A stretch of 44,262 nucleotides of DNA from Paracidovorax wautersii (GTDB lineage: Bacteria; Pseudomonadota; Gammaproteobacteria; Burkholderiales; Burkholderiaceae_C). Numbering within the stretch: the stretch's first letter is position 1; each line of letters opens with the position of its first letter. Both the position numbers and the translations under genes were made by a program. Shown piece by piece: positions 15,957 to 24,526 of this stretch. The DNA is taken from contig WNDQ01000033.1 in assembly GCA_009912175.1 (NCBI GenBank), positions 1-44,262 on the forward strand. The letters are read 5' to 3'. The notes beneath the pieces were generated by a model. The model searched no databases, had not been told where the DNA came from, and saw only the letters and a program-made list of their open reading frames with translations.

Positions 15957-17093
15957 TCAGCTGAACAGGTTCTTGGCCTTGTCGAACCAGCTCTTGTCCG
16001 ACGGGCTGTGCTTGGCGCCGCCCTTCTTGAAGGACTCGTCGAGCTCCTTGATCAGCTTGCGCTGGTGCTCGGTGAGCTTGACCGGCGTTTCCACCAGCAC
16101 GTGGCAGTACAGGTCGCCCGGGTAGCTCGAGCGCACGCCCTTGATGCCCTTGCCGCGCAGGCGGTAGGTCTTGCCGTTCTGCGTGCCTTCGGCGATGTCG
16201 ATGCCGGCCGCGCCGCCCAGCGTGGGCACCTCGATCTCGCCGCCCAGCGCCGCGGTGGTCACGCTCACGGCGACCTGGCAGTGCAGGTCGTCGCCGTCGC
16301 GCTCGAACACCTCGTGCTTCTTGATGTGGACCTCGATGAAGAGGTCGCCGGGTGGGCCGCCGTTGGTGCCGGGCTCGCCATTGCCCACGCTGCGGATGCG
16401 CATGCCGTCGTCGATGCCGCCGGGGATCTTGATCTCCAGCGTCTTGTGGCTCTTGAGCTTGCCCTGGCCGTGGCAGGACGTGCAGGGCTCGGGGATGATC
16501 TTGCCGCTGCCGTGGCACTGCGGGCAGGTCTGCTGCACGGCAAAGAAGCCCTGGCGCATCTGCACCGAGCCGCTGCCGTGGCAGGTGGTGCAGGTGATGG
16601 GGCTGGTGCCGGGCTTGGCGCCCGAGCCGTGGCAGGTCTCGCAGTCGTCCCAGCTCGGGATGCGGATCTGCGTTTCCTTGCCGGCTGCCGCTTCCTCCAG
16701 CGTGATCTCCATGGCGTAGCTCAGGTCGCTGCCACGGTACATCTGGCGCCCGCCGCGCTGGCCGCCGCGCTGTCCGAAGACGTCGCCGAAGATGTCGCCG
16801 AAGGCCTCGGCAAAGCCGCCGAAGCCCTCGCCGCCGCCCATGCCGCCGCGCATGTTGGGGTCCACGCCGGCGTGGCCGTAGCTGTCATAGGCCGCGCGCT
16901 TTTGCGCGTCCGAGAGCATCTCGTAGGCCTCTTTGACCTCCTTGAACTGCTCTTCGGCCTTCTTGGCGGCGTCGCCCTGGTTGCGGTCGGGGTGGTGCTT
17001 CATCGCCAGCTTGCGATAAGCCTTCTTGATGTCGTCTTCGCTGGCGTTCTTGGCAACGCCCAGAACCTCGTAGTAGTCGCGTTTCGTGGCCAT
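15957..17093 (-). CDS. dnaJ: Chaperone DnaJ (Hsp40)
   Basis: 378-residue class I Hsp40 co-chaperone that delivers substrates to DnaK and stimulates its ATPase. The J domain is at residues 1-70 with the HPD triad at 34-36. A Gly/Phe-rich stretch follows ([13 protein letters not shown]). The zinc domain has four CxxCxGxG repeats ([32 protein letters not shown]), and then comes the C-terminal substrate domain. It follows dnaK with a 156-bp spacer that carries a large hairpin and ends at a strong terminator. Confidence 0.98.
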   Translation of the reverse strand: MATKRDYYEVLGVAKNASEDDIKKAYRKLAMKHHPDRNQGDAAKKAEEQFKEVKEAYEMLSDAQKRAAYDSYGHAGVDPNMRGGMGGGEGFGGFAEAFGDIFGDVFGQRGGQRGGRQMYRGSDLSYAMEITLEEAAAGKETQIRIPSWDDCETCHGSGAKPGTSPITCTTCHGSGSVQMRQGFFAVQQTCPQCHGSGKIIPEPCTSCHGQGKLKSHKTLEIKIPGGIDDGMRIRSVGNGEPGTNGGPPGDLFIEVHIKKHEVFERDGDDLHCQVAVSVTTAALGGEIEVPTLGGAAGIDIAEGTQNGKTYRLRGKGIKGVRSSYPGDLYCHVLVETPVKLTEHQRKLIKELDESFKKGGAKHSPSDKSWFDKAKNLFS

Positions 17094-17193
17094 GGATGGT
17101 GTGCGTGCTGCGTGTCGGGTGGTGGGTCAAGCTGCAGGTTTCATGCCGGCGGCGGGTGCCGGCCGGCGTGGTGCGGGCCGCTCGCCAAATGCG

Positions 17194-17232
17194 CAAGGCT
17201 GGAGGGCCCCCCGAAGGGCCCGTCCAGCCTTG
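17194..17232. other. Large hairpin in the dnaK-dnaJ spacer
   Basis: CAAGGCTGGA/TCCAGCCTTG arms extended by GGGCCC pairing form a stem of about 16 bp with one bulge. There is no T run after it on the minus strand, so it is not a classical terminator. It may protect the dnaK message 3' end or lower dnaJ expression relative to dnaK. Confidence 0.7.
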
Positions 17233-17249
17233 GCGCCGTGCATGAAGGA

Positions 17250-19166
17250 TCAGTCCTTCTTCACTTCCTTGACTTCGGCGTCGACGACATTGTCGTCGGC
17301 CGGCTTGGCCGAGGCTTCGGGGCCGGCCGCAGCGGCGGCGGCCTGCGCGTCGGCGTAGACCTTCTCGCCCAGCTTCTGGCTGGCTTCGATCAGGGTGGTG
17401 GTCTTGGCCTCGATGGCGTCCTTGTCCTCGCCCTTGAGCGCTTCTTCCACGTCCTTGATGGCGGCCTCGATCTTGTCCTTCTCGCCCGCGTCAAGCTTGT
17501 CGCCATGCTCGCCCAGCGCCTTGCGGGTGCTGTGCACCAGCGCTTCGCCCTGGTTGCGCGCCTGCACCAGGTCGAGCTTCTTCTTGTCCTCGGCGGCGTT
17601 GAGCTCGGCGTCTTTGACCATGGCCTGGATCTCGTCTTCCGACAGACCCGAGTTGGCCTTGATGGTGATCTTGTTCTGCTTGCCCGTGCCCTTGTCCTTG
17701 GCGCTCACGTTGAGGATGCCGTTGGCGTCGATGTCGAACGACACCTCGATCTGCGGCGTGCCGCGCGCGGCCGGGGCAATGCCTTCGAGGTTGAACTCGC
17801 CCAGCGCCTTGTTGGCCGCGGCGATTTCACGCTCGCCCTGGAACACCTTGATCGTCACGGCCGGCTGGTTGTCGTCGGCGGTCGAGAAGGTCTGCGCGAA
17901 CTTGGTCGGGATGGTCGTGTTCTTGGCGATCATCTTGGTCATCACGCCGCCCAGCGTCTCGATGCCCAGCGACAGCGGGGTCACGTCCAGCAGCAGCACG
18001 TCCGTACGGTCGCCCGAGAGCACCTGGCCTTGAATGGCGGCGCCCACGGCCACGGCTTCGTCGGGGTTGATGTCGCGGCGCGGCTCCTTGCCGAAGAACT
18101 CCTTGACCGCTTCCTGCACCTTGGGCATGCGGGTCTGGCCGCCGACCAGGATCACGTCGTTGATGTCGCTGACTTTCACGCCGGCGTCCTTGATGGCGGT
18201 GCGGCAGGGCGCGATCGAGCGGGCGATCAGGTCGTCGACCAGCGACTCGAGCTTGGCACGCGTGAGCTTGAGGTTCAGGTGCTTCGGGCCCGAGGCGTCG
18301 GCCGTGATGTAGGGCAGGTTGATGTCGGTCTGCGCGCTGGTGGACAGCTCGATCTTGGCCTTCTCGGCAGCTTCCTTCAGGCGCTGCAGGGCCAGCACGT
18401 CCTTGGACAGGTCAACGCCTTGCTCTTTCTTGAACTCGCCGATGATGTAGTCGATGATGCGCTGGTCGAAGTCTTCGCCGCCCAGGAAGGTGTCGCCGTT
18501 GGTCGACAGCACTTCGAACTGCTTTTCGCCGTCCACGTCGGCGATCTCGATGATCGACACGTCGAAGGTGCCGCCGCCCAGGTCATACACGGCGATCTTG
18601 CGGTCGCCCTTGTCCTGCTTGTCCAGGCCGAAGGCCAGGGCCGCCGCGGTGGGTTCGTTGATGATGCGCTTGACTTCCAGGCCGGCGATGCGGCCGGCTT
18701 CCTTGGTGGCCTGGCGCTGGGCGTCGTTGAAGTAGGCCGGCACCGTGATCACGGCTTCGGTCACGGGCTCGCCCAGGTAGTCCTCGGCGGTCTTCTTCAT
18801 CTTGCGCAGCACGTCGGCCGAGACTTGCTGCGGCGCCATCTTCTTGCCGCGCACTTCCACCCAGGCGTCGCCGTTGTCGGCCGCCGCGATGGTGTAGGGC
18901 ATCAGGTCGATGTCCTTCTGCACTTCTTTTTCGGTGAACTTGCGGCCGATCAGGCGCTTGATCGCGTACAGCGTGTTGCGCGGGTTGGTGACCGCCTGGC
19001 GCTTGGCCGAGGCGCCGACCAGCACTTCGCCGTCTTCCTGGTAGGCAATGATGGAAGGCGTGGTGCGCGCGCCTTCGGCGTTTTCGATGACCTTGGGGGT
19101 GTTGCCTTCAAGAACGGCCACGCACGAGTTGGTCGTGCCCAGGTCAATACCGATGATTTTTCCCAT
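17250..19166 (-). CDS. dnaK: Chaperone DnaK (Hsp70)
   Basis: 638-residue Hsp70, full family length. The nucleotide-binding domain opens with [20 protein letters not shown] and contains [14 protein letters not shown] and [13 protein letters not shown]-like motifs. The linker region ([15 protein letters not shown]) leads to the substrate-binding domain and helical lid. The tail ends [10 protein letters not shown], as in proteobacterial DnaK. It folds and refolds proteins in the cytoplasm together with DnaJ and GrpE. The gene is second in grpE-dnaK-dnaJ, with a possible own heat-shock promoter upstream. Confidence 0.98.
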   Translation of the reverse strand: MGKIIGIDLGTTNSCVAVLEGNTPKVIENAEGARTTPSIIAYQEDGEVLVGASAKRQAVTNPRNTLYAIKRLIGRKFTEKEVQKDIDLMPYTIAAADNGDAWVEVRGKKMAPQQVSADVLRKMKKTAEDYLGEPVTEAVITVPAYFNDAQRQATKEAGRIAGLEVKRIINEPTAAALAFGLDKQDKGDRKIAVYDLGGGTFDVSIIEIADVDGEKQFEVLSTNGDTFLGGEDFDQRIIDYIIGEFKKEQGVDLSKDVLALQRLKEAAEKAKIELSTSAQTDINLPYITADASGPKHLNLKLTRAKLESLVDDLIARSIAPCRTAIKDAGVKVSDINDVILVGGQTRMPKVQEAVKEFFGKEPRRDINPDEAVAVGAAIQGQVLSGDRTDVLLLDVTPLSLGIETLGGVMTKMIAKNTTIPTKFAQTFSTADDNQPAVTIKVFQGEREIAAANKALGEFNLEGIAPAARGTPQIEVSFDIDANGILNVSAKDKGTGKQNKITIKANSGLSEDEIQAMVKDAELNAAEDKKKLDLVQARNQGEALVHSTRKALGEHGDKLDAGEKDKIEAAIKDVEEALKGEDKDAIEAKTTTLIEASQKLGEKVYADAQAAAAAAGPEASAKPADDNVVDAEVKEVKKD

Positions 19167-19205
19167 GTTGTTGGACTCCTGTATCTGAAAATTTCGTCTG
19201 AATCC

Positions 19206-19234
19206 GATCTGCGGCCCGTGGAACTTTTTTCAAG
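19206..19234 (-). promoter_or_regulatory. Candidate sigma32 promoter upstream of dnaK
   Basis: On the minus strand CTTGAAA (rc of 19228-19234) and CCGCAGAT (rc of 19206-19213) are spaced 14 bp apart, close to the heat-shock pattern CTTGAAA-N13-15-CCCCATNT. The -10 match is only partial. It lies about 40 bp before the dnaK start. Confidence 0.5.
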
Positions 19235-19279
19235 ACGGGGCGCCGTCGGCGTTGTTCAAAAAAGAGGCAGCGGGCGGGC

Positions 19280-19858
19280 TCAGCCGGCCGCGGTCACCGT
19301 CACCAGGGCCGGGCGCAGCACGCGGTCGGCGATCAGGTAGCCTTTTTGCAGCACGGCAACCACCGTGTTGGGGTCCTGCTCGGCGGGCACGACGGAGATC
19401 GCCTGGTGCTGGTGCGGGTCGAACTTCGTGCCGGCGGCCGGGTCGATGGCCAGCACCTTGTTGCGCTCCAGCGCCTGCTTGAGCTGGCTGAGCGTGACCT
19501 GCGAGCCTTCGCGCAACTGCTCCTGGCTCGCGTTGTCGATGGCCAGGCCCGCCTCCAGGCTGTCCACCACGGGCAGCAGGCTTTCGGCGAAGCTCTCGAC
19601 ACCGAACTTGCGGGCCTTGGCAACCTCGTCCTCGGCGCGGCGGCGAACGTTCTGCACGTCGGCCTGGGCGCGCAGGTACTGGTCGGCCAGCTCGGCGTTC
19701 TGGGCCTTGAGGGTCTCCAGTTCCGCCGTCAGCGCTGCCAGATCCTGCTGGTTGGCAGCCAGAGCGGCCTCCGCTTCCTCGGGGGAAAAAGGCGCATCGA
19801 TGGGGGCGCTGCCCTCGGCAGGGGCGGCCTCGGGCGGGTTTTTCTCGAGATCTGACAT
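19280..19858 (-). CDS. grpE: Nucleotide exchange factor GrpE
   Basis: 192-residue GrpE, the exchange factor that releases ADP from DnaK. An acidic N-terminus precedes a long coiled coil (about residues 35-100, including [20 protein letters not shown] and [18 protein letters not shown]). The C-terminal beta domain has the family motif [14 protein letters not shown]. It is the first gene of the chaperone operon and has a good sigma32 promoter just upstream. No hrcA gene is present beside it. Confidence 0.97.
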   Translation of the reverse strand: MSDLEKNPPEAAPAEGSAPIDAPFSPEEAEAALAANQQDLAALTAELETLKAQNAELADQYLRAQADVQNVRRRAEDEVAKARKFGVESFAESLLPVVDSLEAGLAIDNASQEQLREGSQVTLSQLKQALERNKVLAIDPAAGTKFDPHQHQAISVVPAEQDPNTVVAVLQKGYLIADRVLRPALVTVTAAG

Positions 19859-19895
19859 GGTGTTGGAAGCAAAAGGAAAAAAGGACAGCCTTCAA

Positions 19896-19922
19896 CCTAG
19901 GGGTGGCCGCAATGATTTCAAG
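19896..19922 (-). promoter_or_regulatory. Sigma32 heat-shock promoter of grpE-dnaK-dnaJ
   Basis: On the minus strand CTTGAAA (rc of 19916-19922) is followed after about 12 bp by CCCCTAGG, close to the consensus CTTGAAA/CCCCATNT. It lies about 40 bp before the grpE start. No CIRCE (HrcA) repeat is seen, so RpoH control is the likely mode. Confidence 0.75.
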
Positions 19923-20022
19923 AGTGAAATCCGCAAGGCGGCGTGGCCGCCGGGCCGCCGGTACGAAGGCTCGGTCCGGTGTCGTTCGCGCGCGGCCGTG
20001 GCAGGCCGGCGCGAAGGGGGGC

Positions 20023-20376
20023 TTAGCCCTGGACGGCGATCAGTTCAACGTCGAACTTGAGCGTGGCGTTGGGCGGAATCACGCCACCGGCGCCACGGGC
20101 GCCGTAGCCCAGCTGGGCCGGGATGATCAGGGTGCGCTGGCCGCCCACCTGCATGCCGGCGACGCCTTCGTCCCAGCCCTTGATCACGTGGCCGGCGCCC
20201 AGCGGGAACACGAAGGGGTCGTTGCGGTCGCGGCTGGAGTCGAACTTCGCGCCCTGCTGGCCGTCCTGGTAGAGCCAGCCGGTGTAGTGCACGGTCACGT
20301 ACTGGCCGGGCTTGGCGGCATCGCCAGTGCCGACGACGGTGTCTTCGTATTGCAGGCCGGAGGGCGTGGTGGTCAT
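20023..20376 (-). CDS. FKBP-type peptidyl-prolyl cis-trans isomerase
   Basis: 117-residue single-domain FKBP. It opens with TTTPSGLQYEDTVVGTG and contains VTVHYTGWL, FDSSRDRNDPFVFPLGAGHVI and the C-terminal VIPPNATLKFDVELI, all typical. The hydrophobic active-site residues of the FKBP pocket appear conserved (Y in HYTGW, F in VFPLG, W in GWDEG). No signal peptide is seen, so it should be cytoplasmic. It accelerates proline isomerisation in folding proteins, consistent with its place beside the chaperone operon. A hairpin with a T run lies in its leader. Confidence 0.95.
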   Translation of the reverse strand: MTTTPSGLQYEDTVVGTGDAAKPGQYVTVHYTGWLYQDGQQGAKFDSSRDRNDPFVFPLGAGHVIKGWDEGVAGMQVGGQRTLIIPAQLGYGARGAGGVIPPNATLKFDVELIAVQG

Positions 20377-20402
20377 GGGAGCAGGTCCTTGGGCTTTCGA
20401 TG

Positions 20403-20432
20403 AAAAAAAGCGGCGCCATCAGGGCAAGCCGC
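20403..20432 (-). terminator. Hairpin plus T7 in the FKBP gene leader
   Basis: On the minus strand GCGGC-loop-GCCGC, with a possible inner GCC/GGC pairing, is followed by seven T, ending 27 bp before the FKBP start. It may end transcripts coming from the SRP RNA side or act as an attenuator. A TACAAT-like -10 (rc of 20441-20446) lies just upstream of it, but its -35 is poor. Confidence 0.5.
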
Positions 20433-20642
20433 AACCGCTTATTGTATGGGCAATTATTTTGGGAGCGATGACGCCGGGCGAGCCTGGTTGGGCGTGCAAA
20501 ACACGACGATCGGGTGATGCGGCACGGCCCGGATTGCACACGCAAGAGCGCCGCGCCCATCAGGGGAGCGGCGTCGGTGTCTCGAAAGGGGGAGCGGCTG
20601 CGAAGTGGGCCTGGTGTCAGGCGGCAGCGATGAAAAGAAGAA

Positions 20643-20742
20643 GGTGACGAGCCTTGACCCCGGCACTGGCGCCGCAGTTAGGGCTGCTTGGTTCCCCACC
20701 TGACCCGGTTGGCTGTTTAACCATGCGGGAAGGCCCGTCAGG
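20643..20742 (-). ncRNA. ffs: Signal recognition particle RNA (4.5S, small bacterial type)
   Basis: The minus strand carries the universally conserved apical SRP core: GGGTCAGGT, then GGGGAACC, then AAGCAGCCC, as in E. coli 4.5S RNA. The flanks pair as in the family: the 5' part GACGGGCCTT pairs with the 3' part AAGGCTCGTC, giving a single long hairpin of about 95-100 nt. The RNA binds Ffh and targets nascent membrane proteins to the inner membrane. Ends are estimated from the pairing. Confidence 0.92.
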
Positions 20743-20745
20743 TCG

Positions 20746-20988
20746 CTATTGTAGGCGACGTTGGGCCTCGGCCTCGCCAAAGGTCAGTGTCAAAAGGTAT
20801 TTGACCTCGCCGGTCAGGCGTTCGAAGTCTTCGGTGCAGCGGGCCTGGCTGAGCTGGCGCAGCAGGCGGCCCACGCGCGGGTGCATACAACCGTCCAATG
20901 CGCGGACCAGGCCGGCCGTGCGGATGCACTCCAGGTCGAGGACGGTGTCCTCGTCAGCGAATTCGGATTGGCAGACTCGTTTTAGCAT
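20746..20988 (-). CDS. Small hypothetical protein upstream of the SRP RNA
   Basis: 80-residue soluble protein, MLKRVCQSEFADEDTVLDLE at the start and TGEVKYLLTLTFGEAEAQRR at the end. It looks mostly helical, with three Cys and no signal or membrane segment. It ends a few bases before the SRP RNA gene and is on the same strand. A weak promoter-like pair (TTGTGC, 16 bp, TAATCC on the minus strand, about 21029-21056) lies ahead of it. Amino-acid composition looks protein-like, but I recognise no family. It could be a real small gene or an ORF of the SRP RNA leader. Confidence 0.4.
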   Translation of the reverse strand: MLKRVCQSEFADEDTVLDLECIRTAGLVRALDGCMHPRVGRLLRQLSQARCTEDFERLTGEVKYLLTLTFGEAEAQRRLQ

Positions 20989-21345
20989 GGCGCAAAGGCT
21001 AGCTCCACTCCGTGTTGGGATAGGACCTAGGGATTAGACCTTTTGTTGCATCGCACAAGGTTGCCGACTCTAGGGAATTTCCTGGCGCTTCGCAAGCACG
21101 TCCCGGATCGTTGGCCGGTCTGGTCGGATTTCCGCGGGCCTGGCGACAGACCGCCATGGCCGGGCAAACGGCTTGTCACTGGCGGTTTTTGCTCCTCTTT
21201 TTTCGTGGGTTTTTCGCCGCACCGCGTGTCGCGGCAAGGCCGGCGCAGTAAGGCGCGGCGCAGGCCGCCATCGGGGTAGGATGGCGGCAAAGAAAAAAGC
21301 GGGCCGCGCATCGCGGCACCGCCCGGTTTGTTTCAGGGAGGAATC
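20989..21345. other. Intergenic region with a perfect hairpin
   Basis: About 357 bp without a convincing gene. It holds a possible minus-strand promoter near 21029-21056, several T tracts near 21185-21215, and a perfect 9-bp stem, GCCGCCATC-7 nt-GATGGCGGC, at 21264-21288. The hairpin has no T run on either side in the right position for a terminator. It lies about 57 bp before the next plus-strand start codon. No RNA family is recognised. Confidence 0.4.
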
Positions 21346-21546
21346 ATGATCACCTGCATCGATCGCTGGGCCGCCGCGGCCTTGCTGGCCGTGGGCCTGT
21401 CGGCCATCGGGCTCGACCCCGGCCCCTCGTCCCTTCAGGCACGCCACGACATGGCCGACGCAGTGGCCGCGCTGCGGCCCCTGGCCCAGGCGTCGGCGCC
21501 CGAGCATGCCGGGGCGCCGCACGAGGTGGTCGCGAGCCCGTTCTAG
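21346..21546 (+). CDS. Small exported or membrane-anchored hypothetical protein
   Basis: 66-residue protein that starts at an ATG with a good GGGAGGA Shine-Dalgarno. The N-terminus ITCIDRWAAAALLAVGLSAI is a likely signal or anchor helix. The remainder is Ala/Pro-rich and low in complexity, without recognised motif. Its stop lies one base from the convergent stop of the ABC ATPase gene. It is the only plus-strand gene between the chaperone and amino-acid transport clusters. I do not know its function. Confidence 0.5.
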   Translation: MITCIDRWAAAALLAVGLSAIGLDPGPSSLQARHDMADAVAALRPLAQASAPEHAGAPHEVVASPF

Positions 21547-21547
21547 T

Positions 21548-22366
21548 TCAGTCGTGCAGCGACGCCAGAAACTGCCGCAGCTCCGGCGTCTGCGGGTTGC
21601 CGAACAGCTCGGCGGGCGCGCCCATCTCGTGCACGCGGCCCTGGTGCATGAAGATCACGCGGTCGGCGACCTTGCGCGCGAAGTTCATCTCGTGCGTGAC
21701 CATCAGCAACGTCATGCCCTCGGCGGCCAGCGACTCGACCACGCGCAGCACCTCGCCGACCAGTTCCGGGTCGAGCGCGCTGGTGATCTCGTCGCACAGC
21801 AGCACGGCCGGGTCCATGGCCAGTGCGCGCGCAATGGCCACGCGCTGCTGCTGCCCGCCCGAGAGCTGGTCGGGCATGGCGTCGAATTTTTCGGCCAGGC
21901 CCACGCGGGCGAGCAACTGGCGCGCCCGCTCGGCGTTCTCGCGTTCGGCCTTCTTCTTGACCAGCATGGGCGCGAGCATCACGTTCTTGCCCACCGTCAG
22001 GTGCGGAAACAGGTTGAAGTTCTGGAAGATCATGCCCACGCGCTGGCGCAGCGCGCGCATGGCCATGGCGCTCTCGTACAGCAGCGGCTTGCCGTCCACC
22101 GTGAGCGCACCTTCCTGGAAAGCCTCCAGGCCGTTGATGCAGCGCAGCAGCGTGCTCTTGCCCGAGCCGCTCTTGCCGATGATGGCGATCACCTCGCCGC
22201 GCTGCACGTCCAGATCGATCCCCTTGAGCACCTCGTTGCTGCCATAGGACTTGCGCAGCGCGGTGATGCGCCCGATGGGCGCGCCCAGCTGGGTGTGCGG
22301 CTCGGCCAAGGTGGCCGCAGAGGAAGGCGTGGATTCAACGACGGCCGGCATGGAGTTTCCTTTCAA
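21548..22366 (-). CDS. Polar amino-acid ABC transporter ATP-binding protein
   Basis: 272-residue ATPase of the GlnQ/HisP type. Walker A is GKSGSGKST, the Q loop is in MIFQNFNLFPHLTV, the signature is QLSGGQQQRVAIARAL, Walker B is VLLCDEITSALDPELV, and the switch His is in TLLMVTHEMNFARKVADRV. An extra N-terminal 25-30 residues precede the ABC domain, so the ATG at 22351 may be the true start instead of 22366. It overlaps the end of the permease gene upstream and powers uptake by the permease pair encoded there. It is last in the operon. Confidence 0.95.
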   Translation of the reverse strand: MKGNSMPAVVESTPSSAATLAEPHTQLGAPIGRITALRKSYGSNEVLKGIDLDVQRGEVIAIIGKSGSGKSTLLRCINGLEAFQEGALTVDGKPLLYESAMAMRALRQRVGMIFQNFNLFPHLTVGKNVMLAPMLVKKKAERENAERARQLLARVGLAEKFDAMPDQLSGGQQQRVAIARALAMDPAVLLCDEITSALDPELVGEVLRVVESLAAEGMTLLMVTHEMNFARKVADRVIFMHQGRVHEMGAPAELFGNPQTPELRQFLASLHD

Positions 22367-22988
22367 GCGTCTTGGCGTACAGGCTCACGGGGAAGCACAG
22401 CACGAAGTAGATGAGCGCGACCACGGCAAAGACCAGCAGCGGCTCGTAAGTGACATTGGCGACCATGCCGCCGGCCTTGGTCAGCTCGATGAAGCCGATG
22501 ACCGAGGCCAGTGCGGTGCCCTTGATCACCTGCACCAGAAAGCCCACGGTCGGCGGCACGGCGATCTTGAGTGCCTGCGGCAGCACGACGTGGCGCAGCA
22601 GCTCGCCAAAGCTCAGCGCCAGGCTGTGCGCGGCCTCCCACTGGCCCTTGGGAATGGCGGCCACGCAGCCGCGCCAGATCTCGGCCAGGAAGGCGCTGGT
22701 GTAGAGCGTGAGCGCCAGCGCCGCTGACACCCAGGCCGAGGTCTGCACGCCCAGCAGCGCCAGGCCGAAGTAGGCCAGAAACAATTGCATGAGCAGCGGC
22801 GTGCCCTGAAAGAGCTGCACGTAGCCGCCGACCAGGCGGCCAACCACGCGGTTGCCGCCCAGGCGGGCGACCAGCAGCGCCAGCCCGACCAGGCCGTCGC
22901 CGACGAAGGCGATGAGCGAAAGCGCCACCGTCCAGCGCGCGGCCAGCAGCAGGTTGCGCACGATGTCCCAGAGGGTGAAGTCAACCAT
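22335..22988 (-). CDS. Polar amino-acid ABC transporter permease (first of pair, ATPase-proximal)
   Basis: 217-residue HisM/GlnP-type permease with about five membrane helices. The loop that contacts the ATPase is visible around AAIPKGQWEAAHSLALSFGELLRHVVLPQALK, the EAA motif of this family. It follows the second permease gene by 18 bp and overlaps the ATPase gene. With the other permease it forms a heterodimeric channel for polar amino acids or related molecules. Intact. Confidence 0.93.
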   Translation of the reverse strand: MVDFTLWDIVRNLLLAARWTVALSLIAFVGDGLVGLALLVARLGGNRVVGRLVGGYVQLFQGTPLLMQLFLAYFGLALLGVQTSAWVSAALALTLYTSAFLAEIWRGCVAAIPKGQWEAAHSLALSFGELLRHVVLPQALKIAVPPTVGFLVQVIKGTALASVIGFIELTKAGGMVANVTYEPLLVFAVVALIYFVLCFPVSLYAKTLERKLHAGRR

Positions 22989-23006
22989 GGTGAAAGTCCT
23001 CGGGGT

Positions 23007-23669
23007 TCAGCGGCCGAACACGAAGCGCGGGCCGGCCCAGTTGAGCAGGCGGCGCACGGCCACGGCCAGCGCCAGGTAGGTCAGCGTGGCCACGATGTAG
23101 GCTTCAAAGGCGCGGAAGTTGCGGCTCTGGATCAGGTTGGCCGCGTAGCTCAGCTCTTCGGTCGAGATCTGGCTGCACACGGCCGAGCCCAGCATCACGA
23201 TGATGATCTGGCTGACCAGCGCGGGCCAGACCTTGCGCAGCGCCGGCGGCATGACCACGCGCGCAAAGATCTGCAGGCGGCTCAGCGCCAGGCTCTGCGC
23301 GGCCTCGATCTGGCCGCGCGGCGTGGCCTCGATGCCGGCGCGGATGATCTCGGTGGCGTAGGCGCCCAGGTTGATCACCATCGCCAGGATGGAGGCGGCT
23401 ACGGGCGAGAGCTTGATGCCCAGCGCAGGCAGGCCGAAGAACAGGAAGAAAAGCTGCACGATGAAGGGCGTGTTGCGGATCAGCTCGACATAGGCGCCGG
23501 CCGTCCAGCCCAGCCAGGCCGGGCCTTGCGAGCGCGCCCAGGCGCAGGCCACGCCCAGCAGCGTGCCCAGCACGGTGGCAATGGCCGTCAGCCCCAGCGT
23601 CCAGGCCACGCCCGTGAGCAGCATCGGCCATTGGCTGAGCACGGCCGGGAAATCAAGTTCAATGGACAT
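23007..23669 (-). CDS. Polar amino-acid ABC transporter permease (second of pair)
   Basis: 220-residue permease of the HisQ/HisM family with about five membrane helices. The EAA-type loop reads ATPRGQIEAAQSLALSRLQIFARVVMPPALR. A periplasmic-side motif, IELIRNTPFIVQLFFLFFGLP, is typical. The gene lies 58 bp after the frameshifted binding-protein gene and before the first permease. Intact, although its cognate binding protein is not. Confidence 0.93.
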   Translation of the reverse strand: MSIELDFPAVLSQWPMLLTGVAWTLGLTAIATVLGTLLGVACAWARSQGPAWLGWTAGAYVELIRNTPFIVQLFFLFFGLPALGIKLSPVAASILAMVINLGAYATEIIRAGIEATPRGQIEAAQSLALSRLQIFARVVMPPALRKVWPALVSQIIIVMLGSAVCSQISTEELSYAANLIQSRNFRAFEAYIVATLTYLALAVAVRRLLNWAGPRFVFGR

Positions 23670-23727
23670 GGGCAGGAGGGAAGGTTGGGGAGGATGGCGA
23701 AGGCCGCGGCCTTCGCGTCATGCAGGG

Positions 23728-24526
23728 TTACAGCGGCAGGTTGCCGGTCTCGCGCTTGAGCCACTTCTGCGAGAGTTTTTCGAGCGAGCCGTCGGCCTTG
23801 GCTGCCAAGATGATCTCGTTGACCTTGGCGCGCAGCGCGTCCTCGCCCTTGGCCACGCCGATGAAGTTGGGACTTTCCTTGAGCAGCAGCTTGTATTCGG
23901 CGTCCAGGCGCGGGTTCTTCTGGATCAGCGTGGCGACGTTGGAGACGCTGGTGGCGATGACCTGGGGTCTGGCCGGCGGCGAAGGCGGCGGTGGTGGCGG
24001 CCTGGTCCTCGAAGCGCTTGACCGTCATGTCGGCCGGGCCGACCTTGGTCAGTTCCTCGTCCTCCATGGCGCCGCGCGTGACGGCGATGGTCTTGCCCGA
24101 GAGGTCGGCGAAGGACTTGACCGTCAGCGTCTTGGGCGCGAACACGCCCTGGTAGAAGGGCGCGTAGGCGTGGGTGAAGTCGATCACCTTCTCGCGCTCG
24201 GGATTCTTGCCCAGCGTGGAGATCACCAGGTCGGCCTTCTTGGTCTGCAGGTAGGGGATGCGGTTGGCGCTGGTCACCGGCACCAGCTCGACCTTGGCGC
24301 CGAGCTTGTCGGCGATCAGTTTGGCCATGTCCACGTCCAGGCCCTGGGGCTGCAAATCGAGGCCCGCGAAGCCGTAGGGCGGGAAGTCCGTGGGCACGGC
24401 GATCTTGATGGTCTTGCTCTTCTGGATGTCGGCCAGCGCGTTCTGCGCGTGGGCGACGGCGCTGGCGCCGAACAGGGCGGCGGCGATCAGGGCGAGCGAG
24501 AAGTGGCGTTTGCCGAGGCGGGTCAT
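23728..24526 (-). pseudogene. Polar amino-acid ABC transporter substrate-binding protein, frameshifted
   Basis: Family 3 solute-binding protein of about 265 residues. The signal peptide is KRHFSLALIAAALFGASAVAHA, followed by a typical domain start (KIAVPTDFPPYGFAG) and DLVISTLGKNPEREKVIDF. Near residue 187 the frame changes after AAFAAGQ. The next bases in the other frame read QVIATSVSNVATLIQKNPR and continue to WLKRETGNLPL and a stop at 23728. Removing one C (G4 run at 23964-23967 on the plus strand) restores the frame. Without repair the C-terminal lobe is lost. Because the change is in a short homopolymer, sequencing error must be considered. Its start overlaps the GntR gene stop by 4 bp. 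Confidence 0.88.

Noticed and set aside
15843-19340. Open frame of 1165 codons on the plus strand
   Set aside because: It lies exactly antisense to dnaJ and dnaK. Long antisense frames are common in GC-rich genes, and its composition (Gly, Val, Leu, His, Arg) is that of a shadow.
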